Source: Lingula anatina (Eukaryota > Brachiopoda > Lingulata > Lingulida > Lingulidae). Taken from it: 64,000 bases of DNA. The stretch lies in the NCBI RefSeq assembly GCF_001039355.2, contig NW_019775738.1, positions 135,916-199,915 of the forward strand, written 5' to 3'. Both the position numbers and the translations under genes were made by a program. A model generated the notes under the pieces. The model searched no databases and was not told the origin of the DNA. It saw only the letters and a program-made list of their open reading frames with translations. Shown in pieces: positions 1-11,200 of the stretch (position 1 is its first letter; every line of letters begins with the position of its first letter).

Positions 1-82
1 TTTTCGATTTGTATTTTATCACATTTCATTTGCTTCAGCAATTGAGTTCTTCATTTCTCTTCCTTTTAATTCATTTACACAG

Positions 83-1118
83 GCCCCACATCTGACAGTA
101 CTGTGTGTCCGACGGGCTGGTCTTACGGCTTTCAAGGAAGTTGCTATAAGTTTATATTCAGTGAGTCCCACACGTGGGATTATAGACGGCAGTGTATTGA
201 CAGCGGGGGGTATCTGAACGTAATCAACGTACAAGAAGAAAAGGATCATGTCAACGATATTATTACGGTGAGGTTGTATATACATGTACATGACATAAAT
301 TGGATTTTTTTAAATAGATAAAGTGAAAAAATACCGGTACTCGTAATTGTTTAAATGCTGTATCGTGCTTGGTACATGTAAAGCCCCATTTACACTGGAC
401 GGCGTCCTTTCTGCGTCTCTTAGTAGGGCCCCGTTTAAGACTAAAAACAAATAATACTTTACATGCCGATAACCAGCTGATCACTGAGCATTGTGCCTCC
501 TTTCTAAGACCCCGACGATGTCAGTTTTAGCAGAAAGGACGCCGTCCAGTGTAAAGGGGGTTTAACGGGATTTCGAAATGTGAATACGAGTCAACAAGTG
601 CATAAAAAATTCGAGAAAAAATGAAATAAATTGTAAAAGTAAACCATGGTAAATTTAAGTTGGCTAAGTTTTAAAATGGGTTACAAATATTATTGACGTA
701 AAATATTATAATCAAAATATAATGATATTGCTGTTTTGGGGTTCTTTTTACATATTTATTTAATTTGTACTCTGACTTAAGAGGCATGCCGGGAAAGTAA
801 GTTTGTCGATAATCAATCTCTTAATTTATAAGTCAAGAAAAATTTAAACAGTATAACTTAGATTAAATTTAACTATATACTTACAGTTCAACAGTACAGC
901 ATCCTCAGCCAACGTATTGTGTGGGTTGTTTGATCCATCTTACAGCCTTGACTTCACTGCTGCAGATGGTTCCTTCCTGAAGTACACCAACTGGGATAGC
1001 GGATTTCCGAAAGCGGCGCTGAAAGTGAAAGTAGTTTATAATAGGCTTGCTAACTGGACGTTAATTAATACAGAGCTTAGTTACAGTGCCGGATCAGCTC
1101 TTTGTGAGACGAGTTACG
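83..1118 (+). CDS. C-type lectin-like domain (two exons)
   Basis: Exon 83-267 gives the CTLD start, with VCPTGW, GSCYKF and RRQCIDSGGYL followed by an LNVINVQEEKDHV helix. Exon 887-1118 gives the second half, with YTNWDSGFP, a W before the last strand and a final ALCETS cysteine. The junction is phase 0 and the exit is phase 1. The internal cysteine pair expected around the WND-type loop is missing: the stretch reads KVVYNRLANWTLINTELS with no Cys. Canonical EPN or QPD sugar-binding triplets are also not seen. Classical calcium-dependent sugar binding is therefore doubtful. Confidence 0.85.
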
Positions 1119-3649
1119 GTAAGGATTAATTTTAAATACAAGTAAATAATTATGTGCCGTATGTTTAGGACCCCGTTCCAGTACCTAGATCGATCTAACA
1201 GGATCGACCCATCTCCGAGGGTTTCTCGCTAAATTGCTTTCAGCTTAAGCAGCTCTGATGTCTGGCACGCCAACTGAAGCCGTCAGGGGGTTATAAGGTA
1301 TCGTTTAGCAGCTTCAATAGGAGCGCCAGACAGCTAAGCCGCTAAAGCTGAAAGCAATAGGCCCTATAGCGAGAAACCCCTCGGAGATGGGTCGATACTG
1401 TTAGATCGATCTAGGTATGGAAATGGGCTCTAGGACTCTCGTAGCATCGATCGGTATACTTAACTGGATCGATCCACTTCAAAAGGTCTTTACCTGTAAA
1501 TTGCACTTAAGCTACAGGAGGTTTTACCCCCTTTCACAATTTCTCTGCGAGTTTGCTTCCAGTTGTTAAGTTAAGGTAATCAGTTGGCCTTGACGAGTGC
1601 AAGGAGCTCTACTTAGATGGCCCGAACAAGTAGTTGTACAGCTTATTAATAAGACTGGTTGTTAATCTCTCAAAATGGGCCGGGTCAGCTACATGTAAGT
1701 ATCCCGTTCAATGTTACAATGACTTAGTAGAACTACTAGAGTCTCTTTTTTTCTCACTATTCTTGATAAAAAAAAAACTTGCACATGATAATGAATGGAA
1801 AGGATTGGGGAATTTAAAATAATTATTGCAATCGATCATGCCGTGCATTGAAAGTCTTTATCAAAGGTTAAGTAAATGCATATGACTGTTCTGAATACTT
1901 ATATCCCAGCTTCTCCTGCGCGTTTTAAGAAACCTTTGAATTTGCCTTATAGGGTCATATGAAATACTCAACCAATGGCTGAACATACTCCATTTTTCTT
2001 AGGTTTTAGTGGCTGTTACACAAAGCCGTCGTCACACCAGGCAAAAGTTTCGCACCCAAGGCTCATGAACAGTTTACTGTGCATAGAATACTGCAGAGGT
2101 ATGGTATTCAAGCAATCCCTTGAAACGATAATGATATTTACAGAAATAAACCACTACAATAAAAAAAAAGATAATGATAGTGAAAAAAACTGACGTCATC
2201 ATTTGTAAAAGAAAAAATATAGAACTTGAGAAGTCGAAAACGAATTTATTAATTTTATATTTATAGTTTTGGATAGGATGTGCCATGGTTATAAATGTGC
2301 ATGAAGTTGTTGAAATGTCCATGAAAACAATTATTATTACATGTATTATTATTATTATTATTATTATTTTCATATAAAGGTTCAATGCACATTGTATGAA
2401 TTTTAAGCGTGTATGTAATTCTTTACTGAAGGGAATGACTTGCCTTACGCCGCTGTATCCAATGATGAATGCCTGTGTGTGGATACCAAACCCACCGGAA
2501 GTCAGTCCTCCAGCGCATGCTCTCTGGGGTGTCCGTACAACCCTATGCAACACTGTGGCGGAACAAACGTGGCCAATGTGTACCTGATAGGTGAGAACGC
2601 ATCCATTGTAATATATCGTCTTTAAAAAATCACCTTTAAACACAAATTAAATGACAATTAAGGGCCTCTCCATGGTTAAATGATATCCACATGTGCGTTT
2701 AACCCTCTCTGGCTTTTGGCTATTAAGAAAAATGGGGACAATGTAGTATTCTCCGACGAAATTAAAATTAAACAAAAAAGAGAAAAAAAGAACACGTCCA
2801 TTGCATTGGTACATGAACATGTAAGTCAAGTTTTACTTTGGCACGTGTCCCAAAATTTTGAAGACGAGTGAACTGGTTATAGTGACAGATTTAATACTCT
2901 CATAGTGTGCTGCAAGAAATTCGTAGCTAATTTGTACTGTATATACTAAACTATGACGTATTTCGCTCAGCAAATTGAGCCCATGTTAGACGTATGTTTC
3001 TGTCTATCCAGGTTTCTATTATCACCGTGCACCGTCGTGTGTGGCTCTGGCGTCGCAGGGGGTCCTTTTGGAAGGGTATTATTGGATAAGCGAAACAGAA
3101 GGAGCCGCATCTAGAAAAGTGCAGTGCAATCCTACAGGTCAGATTCTGCTCTCTGTATCTTATGATAAACATTGGTCGTTTTTTTCGTGAGCAATCGATA
3201 TATTAATGTATTGTTCTGTACGTCAGATTTTGGCTAAAAAAAGGCATTGAAAAAGAGCAATGGTCAATTATTCATTCACCCTGTCATAAACTCTATATCT
3301 GTGCATTTGTGCATTAATTAATATGCATCCGGACAATTTAATAGTCACTGCGATCCCAGCGCCGTCTATTAGCGGCCGTCAATATGAGCTCTTCTCTTAA
3401 CTAAACGTGATCAGTTCTCATGCACATAAATGGACACGAATTTCATATCCATAGTAATGGAATATTTTGTCTATCAACAAAGCTGTATCGTGTGTATGTA
3501 TCTATCTCTACCTTCAGCTCCGTGTCACACTCCTTTGATCCACACCTACTCGAGTACCGTCACCATCACACATTCCAACTCAACAGACAACAATTGTACA
3601 GCTGAGAACATATAGTAAGTAAAAAGAGGAGTCAAATGTGAAAAAATCA

Positions 3650-3682
<33 letters not shown>

Positions 3683-4627
3683 GCAGAACCAATCACATCC
3701 AAAATACTGACTATTTTATGGCAATGACAAAAAAAAAAATGCCCTGATACCGGAACTAACGAAACCAGATGCCGACTAAGACAATGAAAATCTTTCACCT
3801 TTGTCCTTATTTCAGCCTGTATGGCCCAAGTGGCTGCTATTTTGCAAATGAAGACACCGAGCCTTGGGTCCAAGTATCCTTTGATCAGCTTTATATTATA
3901 ACTGGCGTGGTAACTCAAGGTACGTGTAAAGAATTCAGATTTGTTAGATTAAGCTTATTTTTTTTCAAAAATATCTAGGTTTCTGCATGATGAGCTCGGC
4001 ACATGGTTCTTGGCTATTGTTTGTGTGATCTGTTGTCGGCTGGTTACGGTCGGTATTTCATAACAATTAAGTAGCAATTGTTTGTCATTATTTGGCACAT
4101 TGTTTGAACAATATATATTTCAACTCCGTTTAAATTACCCTAGGATCGAATGACCCGGATAATCAGCAGTGGGTTGAGAACTATGCTCTGGAATACAGTG
4201 AGAATGGCGTAAATTGGACACAGTATGAAAATGGAACACAGGTGAGGTGTTGCATGAATTTAGGTGGTGGCTACCGAGCGGTGTAACGAAACTAAGGTTC
4301 CGTGTGACAGAAAGTTCGTCTCCATTTATTCATAATGGTTAGGGTTAGACTGACCTAAGTGGGTCGAAATCTAGGGCGAGGCTTACCTGTACAAATGAAT
4401 AAGAAGCGCACTCTCTATCATGGGGGACTGTCTGTCACGTTACATTGGCTGTCTTTACACGTAAACAGTCAATTGTTTTAACAAAGGTTGACTGGGTTTA
4501 TTCTGGTTATTAGAGTACGTATAGTAAAGAAGGGGTATCCAGTACAATTCGGCCTGCCATATAGACTTGCATGCATGGTCATGATCCGAATGTTAGCACT
4601 ACACTTTTGGTGTCGATGAATAGTTAA

Positions 4628-4662
<35 letters not shown>

Positions 4663-5335
4663 ATAGATCTATAATACATCCATTGCTAATGCAGATTTTA
4701 GTATAGAATCTTTACAGTCATTCATGTAATCAAACTTTGCATCTGATTACATTGTGATTTTTTTATATTGAAATATGAATTTCCATAATGATGTTGAAAA
4801 AAATGTAATATTTTCTTTCAGTTGACTGGTAATTCAAATTTCAACGCAGTCGTTCTAAACACACTGACGTATCCGATCCTAGCGCGATATGTGCGGGTGT
4901 ATCCTTCTAAGTCGACGTGTGAAAACAATTGTAGTCTCCGCCTTGAGTTGAACGGCTGCAAGTACAGCAGTTTTGACCGTAAGTATGTTTTTGTACATTC
5001 AAACACTGAGTTTGTAGACTGCACTTACTTTTTGTCTGGCCGTATATATGCTTAGTTAGAATAATTTACACTTACCCATACGTCAACGTAGATAGCGCGA
5101 TATATCGACAATTGTGCTGGATTCTTGGTAATATCAAAAGTATAAAGTTGCTTGCATGTCACTTCGAATAAACCAACGCTGTTAATATTTCGTATCCAAG
5201 GTGTTGCCAGTTTGTATTGTAACTACTGGATGTACAATTTGCAGGTCATATTCCGAATCTAATTTTCCTCAAGAAAAAAAAAAGAATTAAGTTAATATCG
5301 ACATCAAGTATATCTAATTGAGTTTTTGTTTAATT

Positions 5336-5369
<34 letters not shown>

Positions 5370-7420
5370 ANTATTGTTTTCCTGTGGAGATGTTTGAGAT
5401 CAGTTTTCAATATCTGTTTGTTGTAATGGGGGTGGTGACTTCTGGTATGTCTGACCTGGTCATAGGGATCCTGAGGATATGATGGTTTGATTATAGGTTT
5501 CACATGCTCACAAGCTGAACACTTTTTAAACCTTTTATTTTTAAAAAATCTTATTTTGAATTTTTTTTTGACAGTAAGTATAGCTTTGTGGAATATCTAG
5601 ACACAACAAATATAACTTCGGGATATTTATAAAGTTTACAAGGCCTTTACGGACATCTAAATCGTTTTCAGACTCTCTGCAGTATGTTGGGTGTGTCATA
5701 GAGACTACAGATCCCAATGGGCAAGTTATGGTCCACAGCGCTTCAACGAGCTGCCAGTTGCCGTCGGATTGTATAGATCTGTGCAGGGCGGCGGGGTTCT
5801 TGTATGCTGGCCTACAGGGAGGTGAGATGTCATATGGATTGTGTTCTGTCTCAACTACCGCAATGTTATACAGCAGTGCCATACAAAGTAATCTTGTTGA
5901 CTGGTGTTGCCAGCGTGTTGAAAAAATATTGTCATATCCAGGGTTTTCAAAGGGGGGTTGGAGGTCAAATTGGACATTATGATGTATTAAAATAAACATG
6001 AACAATTGCATTGCAATACATGTATGTAGTTCATAATGTAATGCATACATGTATTGCTTGGTTTTATCTTGTTACGATTAGGACTTTTCTTTTTTTTTTT
6101 TTTTTTTTTTTTGTATGGGGAAGTTTTGTAGCGGTCTTTCTCTTAATGGTGCTAGGGAGAGCAAAGCATGCATACATAAATTTCAAAATGGGGAGTGGAT
6201 GGAGGGATGATTGGTGAGGTGGTTGTGGGCGATTTTTCACTTCCAAAACTGTGTTAATTATCAATAGGTTTGTACGTTAGAGGAATTCCTACAAGTATGA
6301 AATCACTCAAAAAAAGCATTGTCGTATACCCATATTACAATGGGTAATCGACTAGTTTTTGCAATGGTATTTAAGTTCTGACCTTTATCTCTAAACGTCT
6401 TTGCAAATCTCACAACGTGTCAAATTTCAAATTCATCATTACCTGAAACATAAAAATTTATATGCCACATAAGTACTTATTTGAATGATGTTTATATTTT
6501 TTCTGTCGACAGCCAACTGCAGCTGTGCAAATGAAGTTAGAACATACGGGTATGCAGCAAGTTCTCATTGCGACATCACGTGTACAGGCGATTCCAAGCA
6601 GCGTTGTGGCGGAGAGAATCGATATTCAGTGTGGCGAACTTGGGGTTAATATACACAAAATGCTTAAGTCTTTATAAATCAAACATGATAAATAAGCACT
6701 GTTCATATTCTACTTAACATCAGTATATTCACAGTATGACTTTAAACATTTTAAGGATTTAAACTCATTTTATCGTCTTTTTTACATAAATGTTAAGGAA
6801 CGAAGTGTGGGAAACATAAGCTTATACACACACACACGTATTTTCTAACCCATTTTGTCTTCAACTCCGCTTTGTGTATTCGCCAGAGGTCCGTTGTCCC
6901 GAAGTGCCCTCTGTCGGCAACGCAACCGCGTCCAGTACGAGCCGCAACCACAACTCGCAGGTGACCTACTCTTGCCTACCTGGCTATGTTTGGCCAAATG
7001 GAACCATAGAGGCAGAGAAAACGATTACTTGTACGTTTAACAACTGGACTGCACCTCCACCCGGTTGTGAAGGTTGGTGGACATTTACATGTATGATCAT
7101 CTATTCCAGTAATAACTATCCAGTCGCATTATTTAGTTCATAGTTCTAACGCTGTTTAGATATGTTACACGTGAGACGCTTTCTTACCACGAAGTTGTTT
7201 TTATTATGGTTGGTTCATAGCATATCGGCCACATTATTCGTGTTTAGCTCCTAAATGTTTGTAGTTTTCGATATGAGGTGCTCTAACCTACATTCAATTC
7301 GTATTTTCGGGGTTTTCACTTAATTACCAGTAGTTTATCGGGAACAGTAGTCTACGTACCCCCCCCCCCCCCTTATCTAAATTTGGAGGCAATTCCTTCT
7401 TGCCTTTCTCCCGCTCCCAA

Positions 7421-7465
<45 letters not shown>

Positions 7466-8500
7466 GATATCAAAATCAAAATAGTTGAACATAATAAACC
7501 ATGTAAATTTTGAATTAAAGAAATGCATACATGATGAACATTTTGATGTACGGCAAAATTAAAATTCTTGATCCGCCAATGCATTCACAGTGTGTTGTAC
7601 GCTGAGTGATTTTTTCCCAGCAATCCACTGTACCTCCGCTCTCCCGACAGCGGCCAACACCACACTCAGCGTCGTGGGGGGTGACGAGGTGGGTGCCGTG
7701 GCCACCTACACCTGTCTACAGCACTACCGATTCCCTGGCGGTTCTACGACGAAGACGGTGTCCTGTTTGACCACGGGTCAGTGGTCCGCTGCCTCAGTGT
7801 CCGCATGTGAAAGTAAGTTCCACACAGTTTTGAAATGTATTTATTTTGATTTCAAGGTTTGTTTGCCTTGGATTTTTTGATTTTTAAATTGTGAGCTGTT
7901 TAACAAACCGCGTGCTATAAATAGTTTCACAAATTTGGAGATTTGTGCATTGCTCTGTGTAATTGTTTTATTTCTTTTTGTGGATGTGTCACAGCTTAAC
8001 GGTCGCTTTTTTGCACAAGGAGGATACGACTTATCAAGAATTACAATTAACGAACAACTGCTTCTCCCTAAAAATCGTTTCGTTCTATACAATCATTGCA
8101 CATACGTTTTTAAAGCAATTTCCGCTGGTCTAGTCCTTGGTATATTTTGGTCATGGTGTATTTTCATTTTTGGTACCTCTCAGGCCCACAGTTTTCACCT
8201 TACTTTACAACACCACTTAAAAGCTAGAAAAGATGCGACACGTGTCCAAAGTGAATAACACTCGAATTCAATAAAGAGACATATAATATTTTAGCCTGTC
8301 ATTCCGTTTTGCTACAGTGATCCTGTGTCCAGCAATATCAAGCAGCCTTATCAATGCAGTGGTCAACTCCACTGAGCGCCAGGTGGGATCAGCTGTGGAG
8401 TACCAGTGCACTAACAATACTGGCTTCGGGGACGGAGGTACCAAGAGGGTACGGCTGTGCTTGGACAGTGGACAGTGGGATAGAGCGGAAGAGGACTGTG
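83..8500 (+). CDS. Mosaic CTLD-WSC-fibrinogen-like-F5/8C-WSC-CCP3 extracellular protein, 5' partial
   Basis: Fourteen exons are supported by splice sites and continuous phase: 83-267, 887-1118, 2003-2098, 2432-2590, 3012-3137, 3518-3614, 3816-3919, 4144-4241, 4822-4978, 5672-5821, 6513-6644, 6887-7072, 7621-7812 and 8318-8500. Together they encode about 698 residues. Domain order is C-type lectin, WSC, a fibrinogen-like segment, F5/8C (discoidin), WSC and three sushi/CCP domains. All are secreted or cell-surface carbohydrate- or protein-binding modules, so the protein is probably extracellular and adhesive or a recognition receptor. Most domain borders are phase 1, as expected for exon shuffling. 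The 5' end lies before the window. No convincing last exon was found after 8500. A strong acceptor at 10374 would add only Val-Asp and a stop, which could be the 3' end. No transmembrane segment is visible. Confidence is high for the domains and moderate for one single transcript. Confidence 0.85.
384..560. mobile_element. Short inverted-repeat element (family C)
   Basis: Near-perfect arms of about 30 bp (CCCCATTTACACTGGACGGC onwards, and its complement ending at 560) enclose about 115 bp. This is typical of a MITE, in the CTLD intron. One copy seen. Confidence 0.75.
1166..1438. mobile_element. Foldback element with GATCGATCTA arms (family B)
   Basis: Left arm ACCTAGATCGATCTAACAG, then GACCCATCTCCGAGGG and TTTCTCGCTAA, is mirrored at 1340-1437. 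Arms exceed 80 bp with few mismatches. Related copies lie at 17717, 21411 and 26914. Confidence 0.8.
2003..2590 (+). CDS. WSC domain 1 (two exons)
   Basis: Exons 2003-2098 and 2432-2590 join at phase 1. They encode FSGCYTKPSS, LLCIEYCRG, LPYAAVSNDECLCV, SACSLGCPYN and the typical ending QHCGGTNVANVYLIG. Eight cysteines are in WSC spacing. WSC domains are predicted to bind carbohydrate and also occur in polycystin-1 and fungal cell-wall sensors. The second acceptor is an AAG rather than the usual CAG. Confidence 0.87.
3012..3137 (+). CDS. Fibrinogen-like GYYWI segment
   Basis: A single phase 1-1 exon encodes PSCVALASQGVLLEGYYWI and RKVQCNPT. One Cys pair around a GYYWI motif resembles the N-terminal part of fibrinogen-C and neurexin/CNTNAP-type insertions (SC...G...GxYWI...VxC). 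The rest of a fibrinogen C domain is absent, so this is an isolated subdomain. The family assignment is tentative. Confidence 0.55.
3518..4978 (+). CDS. F5/8 type C (discoidin) domain, five exons
   Basis: Exons 3518-3614, 3816-3919, 4144-4241 and 4822-4978 cover the whole domain, which is bracketed by cysteines from APCHTP to LELNGC. Diagnostic motifs are EPWVQVSFD, ITGVVTQG, WVENYALEYSENGVNW and ARYVRVYP. Junction phases are 2, 1, 0 and 1. Discoidin domains bind lipid head groups or glycans. Four exons are counted within the domain; the preceding 3012-3137 exon supplies the first nucleotide of the first codon. Confidence 0.9.
4301..4440. mobile_element. Possible MITE with GTGTGACAG ends, copy 1
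   Basis: CGTGTGACAGAAAG at the left and CTGTCTGTCACG at the right, with GGTTAGGGTTAGAC and ACCTGTACAA inside. The same elements recur in the same order at 11010-11200. Confidence 0.4.
5672..6644 (+). CDS. WSC domain 2 (two exons) with unusual donor
   Basis: Exons 5672-5821 and 6513-6644 encode QYVGCVIETT, DCIDLCRAAGFLYAGLQG, NCSCANEV, SHCDITCTGD and the ending QRCGGENRYSVWRTWG. Both exons have phase 1 borders. The second exon has only a weak GTTAAT donor at 6645. If that site is not spliced, translation stops at TAA 6647-6649 immediately after the domain and the CCP domains are lost. Confidence 0.85.
6887..7072 (+). CDS. Sushi/CCP domain 1
   Basis: One symmetric phase 1-1 exon encodes EVRCPEVPSV, QVTYSCLPGYVWPNG, KTITCTFNNWTAPPPGCEG. 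The four cysteines, the YSC...GY segment and the W before the last Cys are the sushi signature. Several NxS/T sites (NAT, NGT, NWT) may be glycosylated. The acceptor is CCAG at 6884-6886. Confidence 0.9.
7621..7812 (+). CDS. Sushi/CCP domain 2
   Basis: One phase 1-1 exon begins after the strong acceptor TTTTTCCCAG. It encodes IHCTSALPTA, VATYTCLQHYRFPGG, KTVSCLTTGQWSA and SACE. Four Cys and the conserved Trp fit the sushi fold. The exon is markedly GC-richer than its introns. The donor is a consensus GTAAGT. Confidence 0.9.
8318..8500 (+). CDS. Sushi/CCP domain 3
   Basis: One phase 1-1 exon encodes ILCPAISSSL, SAVEYQCTNNTGFGDGG, VRLCLDSGQWD and EEDC. It is the last convincing exon of the gene in this window. 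The donor GTAAGG at 8501 shows that at least one more exon follows. Confidence 0.88.
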
Positions 8501-10640
8501 GTAAGGTTTTTGGTCGCCATTTTGAAACTGATGGCCATTTTGGATTTTTTGAAAAAGGTTGTCATATTCAGTTTCTGATATCACATAGTGATAAAGATAT
8601 AGTGTAGGTGTGGTCGTCTAACTTAGTGCTGTGCTTATTTATCGTGGCGGGTGATAATGGATCTTCACCATTCTAATCCCAGTGTACTCCCACATTACCG
8701 CACTGTAACCATGGTAATAACCTATGTGTTATAGTGAAGAATAACGACGATCTGGAGCTTTCTTACATTTATTTACCGACTGCCTTTTCATACAATTTCA
8801 CAAGTATTTTAATTCTATTCCTGCGTACTGGTCATGCATTTACTTGTTTTCTTTTCATTGTCTTTGCTTGATTACAAAATATTTACCATTCTCATGTCGC
8901 AAGCCACCATGCAACAATTCCTTATTAGGTAATCCCTAAAAGAGTTGTTTTCAATCAAAATTATCGAAAATGCTATTTTGAATTACTCATACTTGAATCA
9001 TATCCAAAGCATACACTTTTACTGACTTTAACCTTTTCCATCTTATTCTGACACTAAAAACGTGTTCTACACTTGTTGACTCTTGATGAAACTTAACTTA
9101 CACTCAATAACTCCCTATCATTTTACTCGTTTGATTCCGTTTTATTATCTGTAATTAGTGAAAGTGTAAGGTATTTGCTTTACAACATATGCGTGAACAA
9201 CGATGGGAATGGATATGCATATTGCAATAGTTAATGTACATTGTAAACACTCGATATGTTGAAATAGGACGGTGCTAAGTTAAGCCGTCGCACAGAGAGT
9301 GCAAACGCACATTTTTTTTTATTGTAATTGTAAAGGATGAACGTAACGCTTGGCAATTTTAAGGTATTTAAAAAGAACATTTCAGCGTAGCCACGTTTAT
9401 CTCGTGTCTGCCTTGAAGATACAAGTACAAGGTAAGGCGCTATTGCACTGAATAATTTTCTTTTCAATATTCTTATTAAACTATTTTTCATGCCATGATT
9501 TTTTATTTATATATTTATTTATTTGTCCCTGTATCTTTTTGTATTCATATCCAAATATTTCTCCTTACTTAATATTTTTCCTTACCTTTTTCATATTTTT
9601 ATGTACGGGTTCAATTATCTATTAATTATGATGAATGCTGAATTGCATGAAAGAATGATTCAAAGAAATGATCCACAAATGCATGTGGACCACTTGTAGG
9701 TACCGTTGGATACCTTGCGTGATTGTGTGGTTCTTCTGTGTTTCCATGTCAGAATGTTAATGTTCGGTGCTAGACCACGTGTAGAGCGCAAAAGCATTGT
9801 GACGTGTATTGACGTTTGCGCAGACTGTTACGTTTGTACACACTGTGTGGTGTGTGAAGTTTTTACAGACTGTGACGTGTTTGTAACGTTTGTTCAGACT
9901 GTGACGTGTTTGTGACGTTTGTTCAGACTGACGTGTATGTGACGTTTACGCAGACTGTGACGTGTATGTGACGTTTGTTCAGACTGTGACGTGTATGTGA
10001 CGTTTACGCAGACTGTGACGTGTATGTGACGTTTACGCAGACTGTGACGTGTATGTGACGTTTGTACAGGCCGTGACGTGGGTGGATGTTCTGATTGTGT
10101 GTGAACATGTCTACATGTGTCACGGATGAAAATAGAAACAAACAAAAATACAAAACAAAACAAAACAAAACAAGAGAAAAACGAACTTTCACTATTTTGA
10201 CAAAAGCATTTACTGAAACGTACACAAAAAGAGCAAAAAGACACTTTTTAGTAATGCATACCCACATATTGTGGCATATTGGTTCACTCAGAAAAATGTA
10301 TTTCTAAACAAAATGCTGCCGGCCTAAAAAGACTGAAGACATGTTAGAAGTTTATCATTATTTTTCTTTTCCAGTGGACTAATTGGAATACTTGACGCTA
10401 AAATTGACCACATAAACAAACATATTTTGGCAAAATCAAAGAAATCTTTCTTCGTAACCTTACATTGCTATAAGCAAAATTGGTTTAACTGCTTTTTTAA
10501 AGCTGTTGAAACGATATATTTTTTGCAGCATTATAAAAAACCTGTATAATTTCAGCAAGCAAATTACCGGGTAATATTAAGCTTATTACATACAAAGTTA
10601 AAAATGTTTCATCATGACAAAAATTAAAATCTATAAGCAA
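8501..10640. other. No supported coding exon; AT-rich flank with minisatellite
   Basis: Both strands were read for cysteine-rich or spliced exons. Only the minisatellite at 9799-10080 and a polypyrimidine acceptor ending at 10374 stand out. That acceptor (TTTTTCTTTTCCAG) is phase-compatible with the CCP3 donor and would end the lectin-sushi protein after two residues. Confidence 0.5.
9799..10080. repeat. 29-bp minisatellite rich in TGACGT
   Basis: The unit reads roughly CAGACTGTGACGTGTATG then TGACGTTTACG or TGACGTTTGTT, 29 bp long and repeated about eight times. The first units are more diverged. Most units carry two TGACGT words, the half-site bound by CREB/ATF factors, about sixteen in total by eye. 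Confidence 0.85.
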
Positions 10641-10840
10641 AAGAGAATCTCTATAAATTTCGATGATTAATTAAGTGCGTTCTTTGCGTACTGGGCTTCC
10701 CGTTGTATCAAGTAGACACATCAGGATGGGCAGTGGTTATTTGTTGTTCACTAAGAACAAAATCAATTTGGGGGGTAAGAGAGGGGAACTTTCCAGATGC
10801 TGCTTGCTTGCTGACTACGGTAACGACCTGCGAGGCCAGT

Positions 10841-10904
10841 TTATCCGTCAGAGGGCCAGAGATGTGAGTCATGTCCATCCCAGCAGTGGTTTTGCAGATC
10901 ACAC
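10841..10904 (-). other. Possible terminal exon of the unassigned secreted gene
   Basis: An acceptor TATTTCCAG ends at 10905 on the - strand. Splicing from the phase 2 donor at 12296 gives a 21-residue tail containing CDLQNHCWDGHDSHLWPSDG, then TAA at 10841. A different frame stays open to 10708 but needs phase 1, which the upstream exon does not supply. The alternative is that the gene stops at 12292. Confidence 0.3.
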
Positions 10905-11009
10905 CTGGAAATAGGGCCAATTATATATTGTATGACTTAAACGATTTTAACGACTTTAACGAGAACTAATTGGAACCTTGGTCTTGACGTTTGGCATGGA
11001 AGGGTACAG

Positions 11010-11200
11010 TTTGTGTGACAGGAATGGTGGTGCTAGGCATGGAAGTCCAGAGTCCCATATGCAGTGCAGGTTAGGGTTAGGCGGAGTATAAGAGTTCGTA
11101 TACGGTACATGTAAGGAGCTAATGTCACCTGTACAATGTAATGGAGAATGGACTACGGTTCCTAGCGGACTACTGCCAGTCTGGTATCATTCCTGTCACA
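11010..11200. mobile_element. Possible MITE with GTGTGACAG ends, copy 2
   Basis: GTGTGACAGGAATG and CATTCCTGTCACAC are inverted ends. The interior holds GGTTAGGGTTAGGC and ACCTGTACAA, as in the 4301 copy. Confidence 0.45.

Noticed and set aside
2074-2643. Long - strand open frame of 189 codons
   Set aside because: It overlaps the well-supported WSC exons in antisense and is full of Ile runs from an ATT microsatellite.
5341-5371. Poly-T run ending in a single N
   Set aside because: Probably a sequencing limit at a homopolymer; nothing on either side is duplicated, unlike the N at 42663.
10675-10914. + strand frame of 79 codons
   Set aside because: No splice support or domain sense; it is antisense to a better - strand exon candidate.
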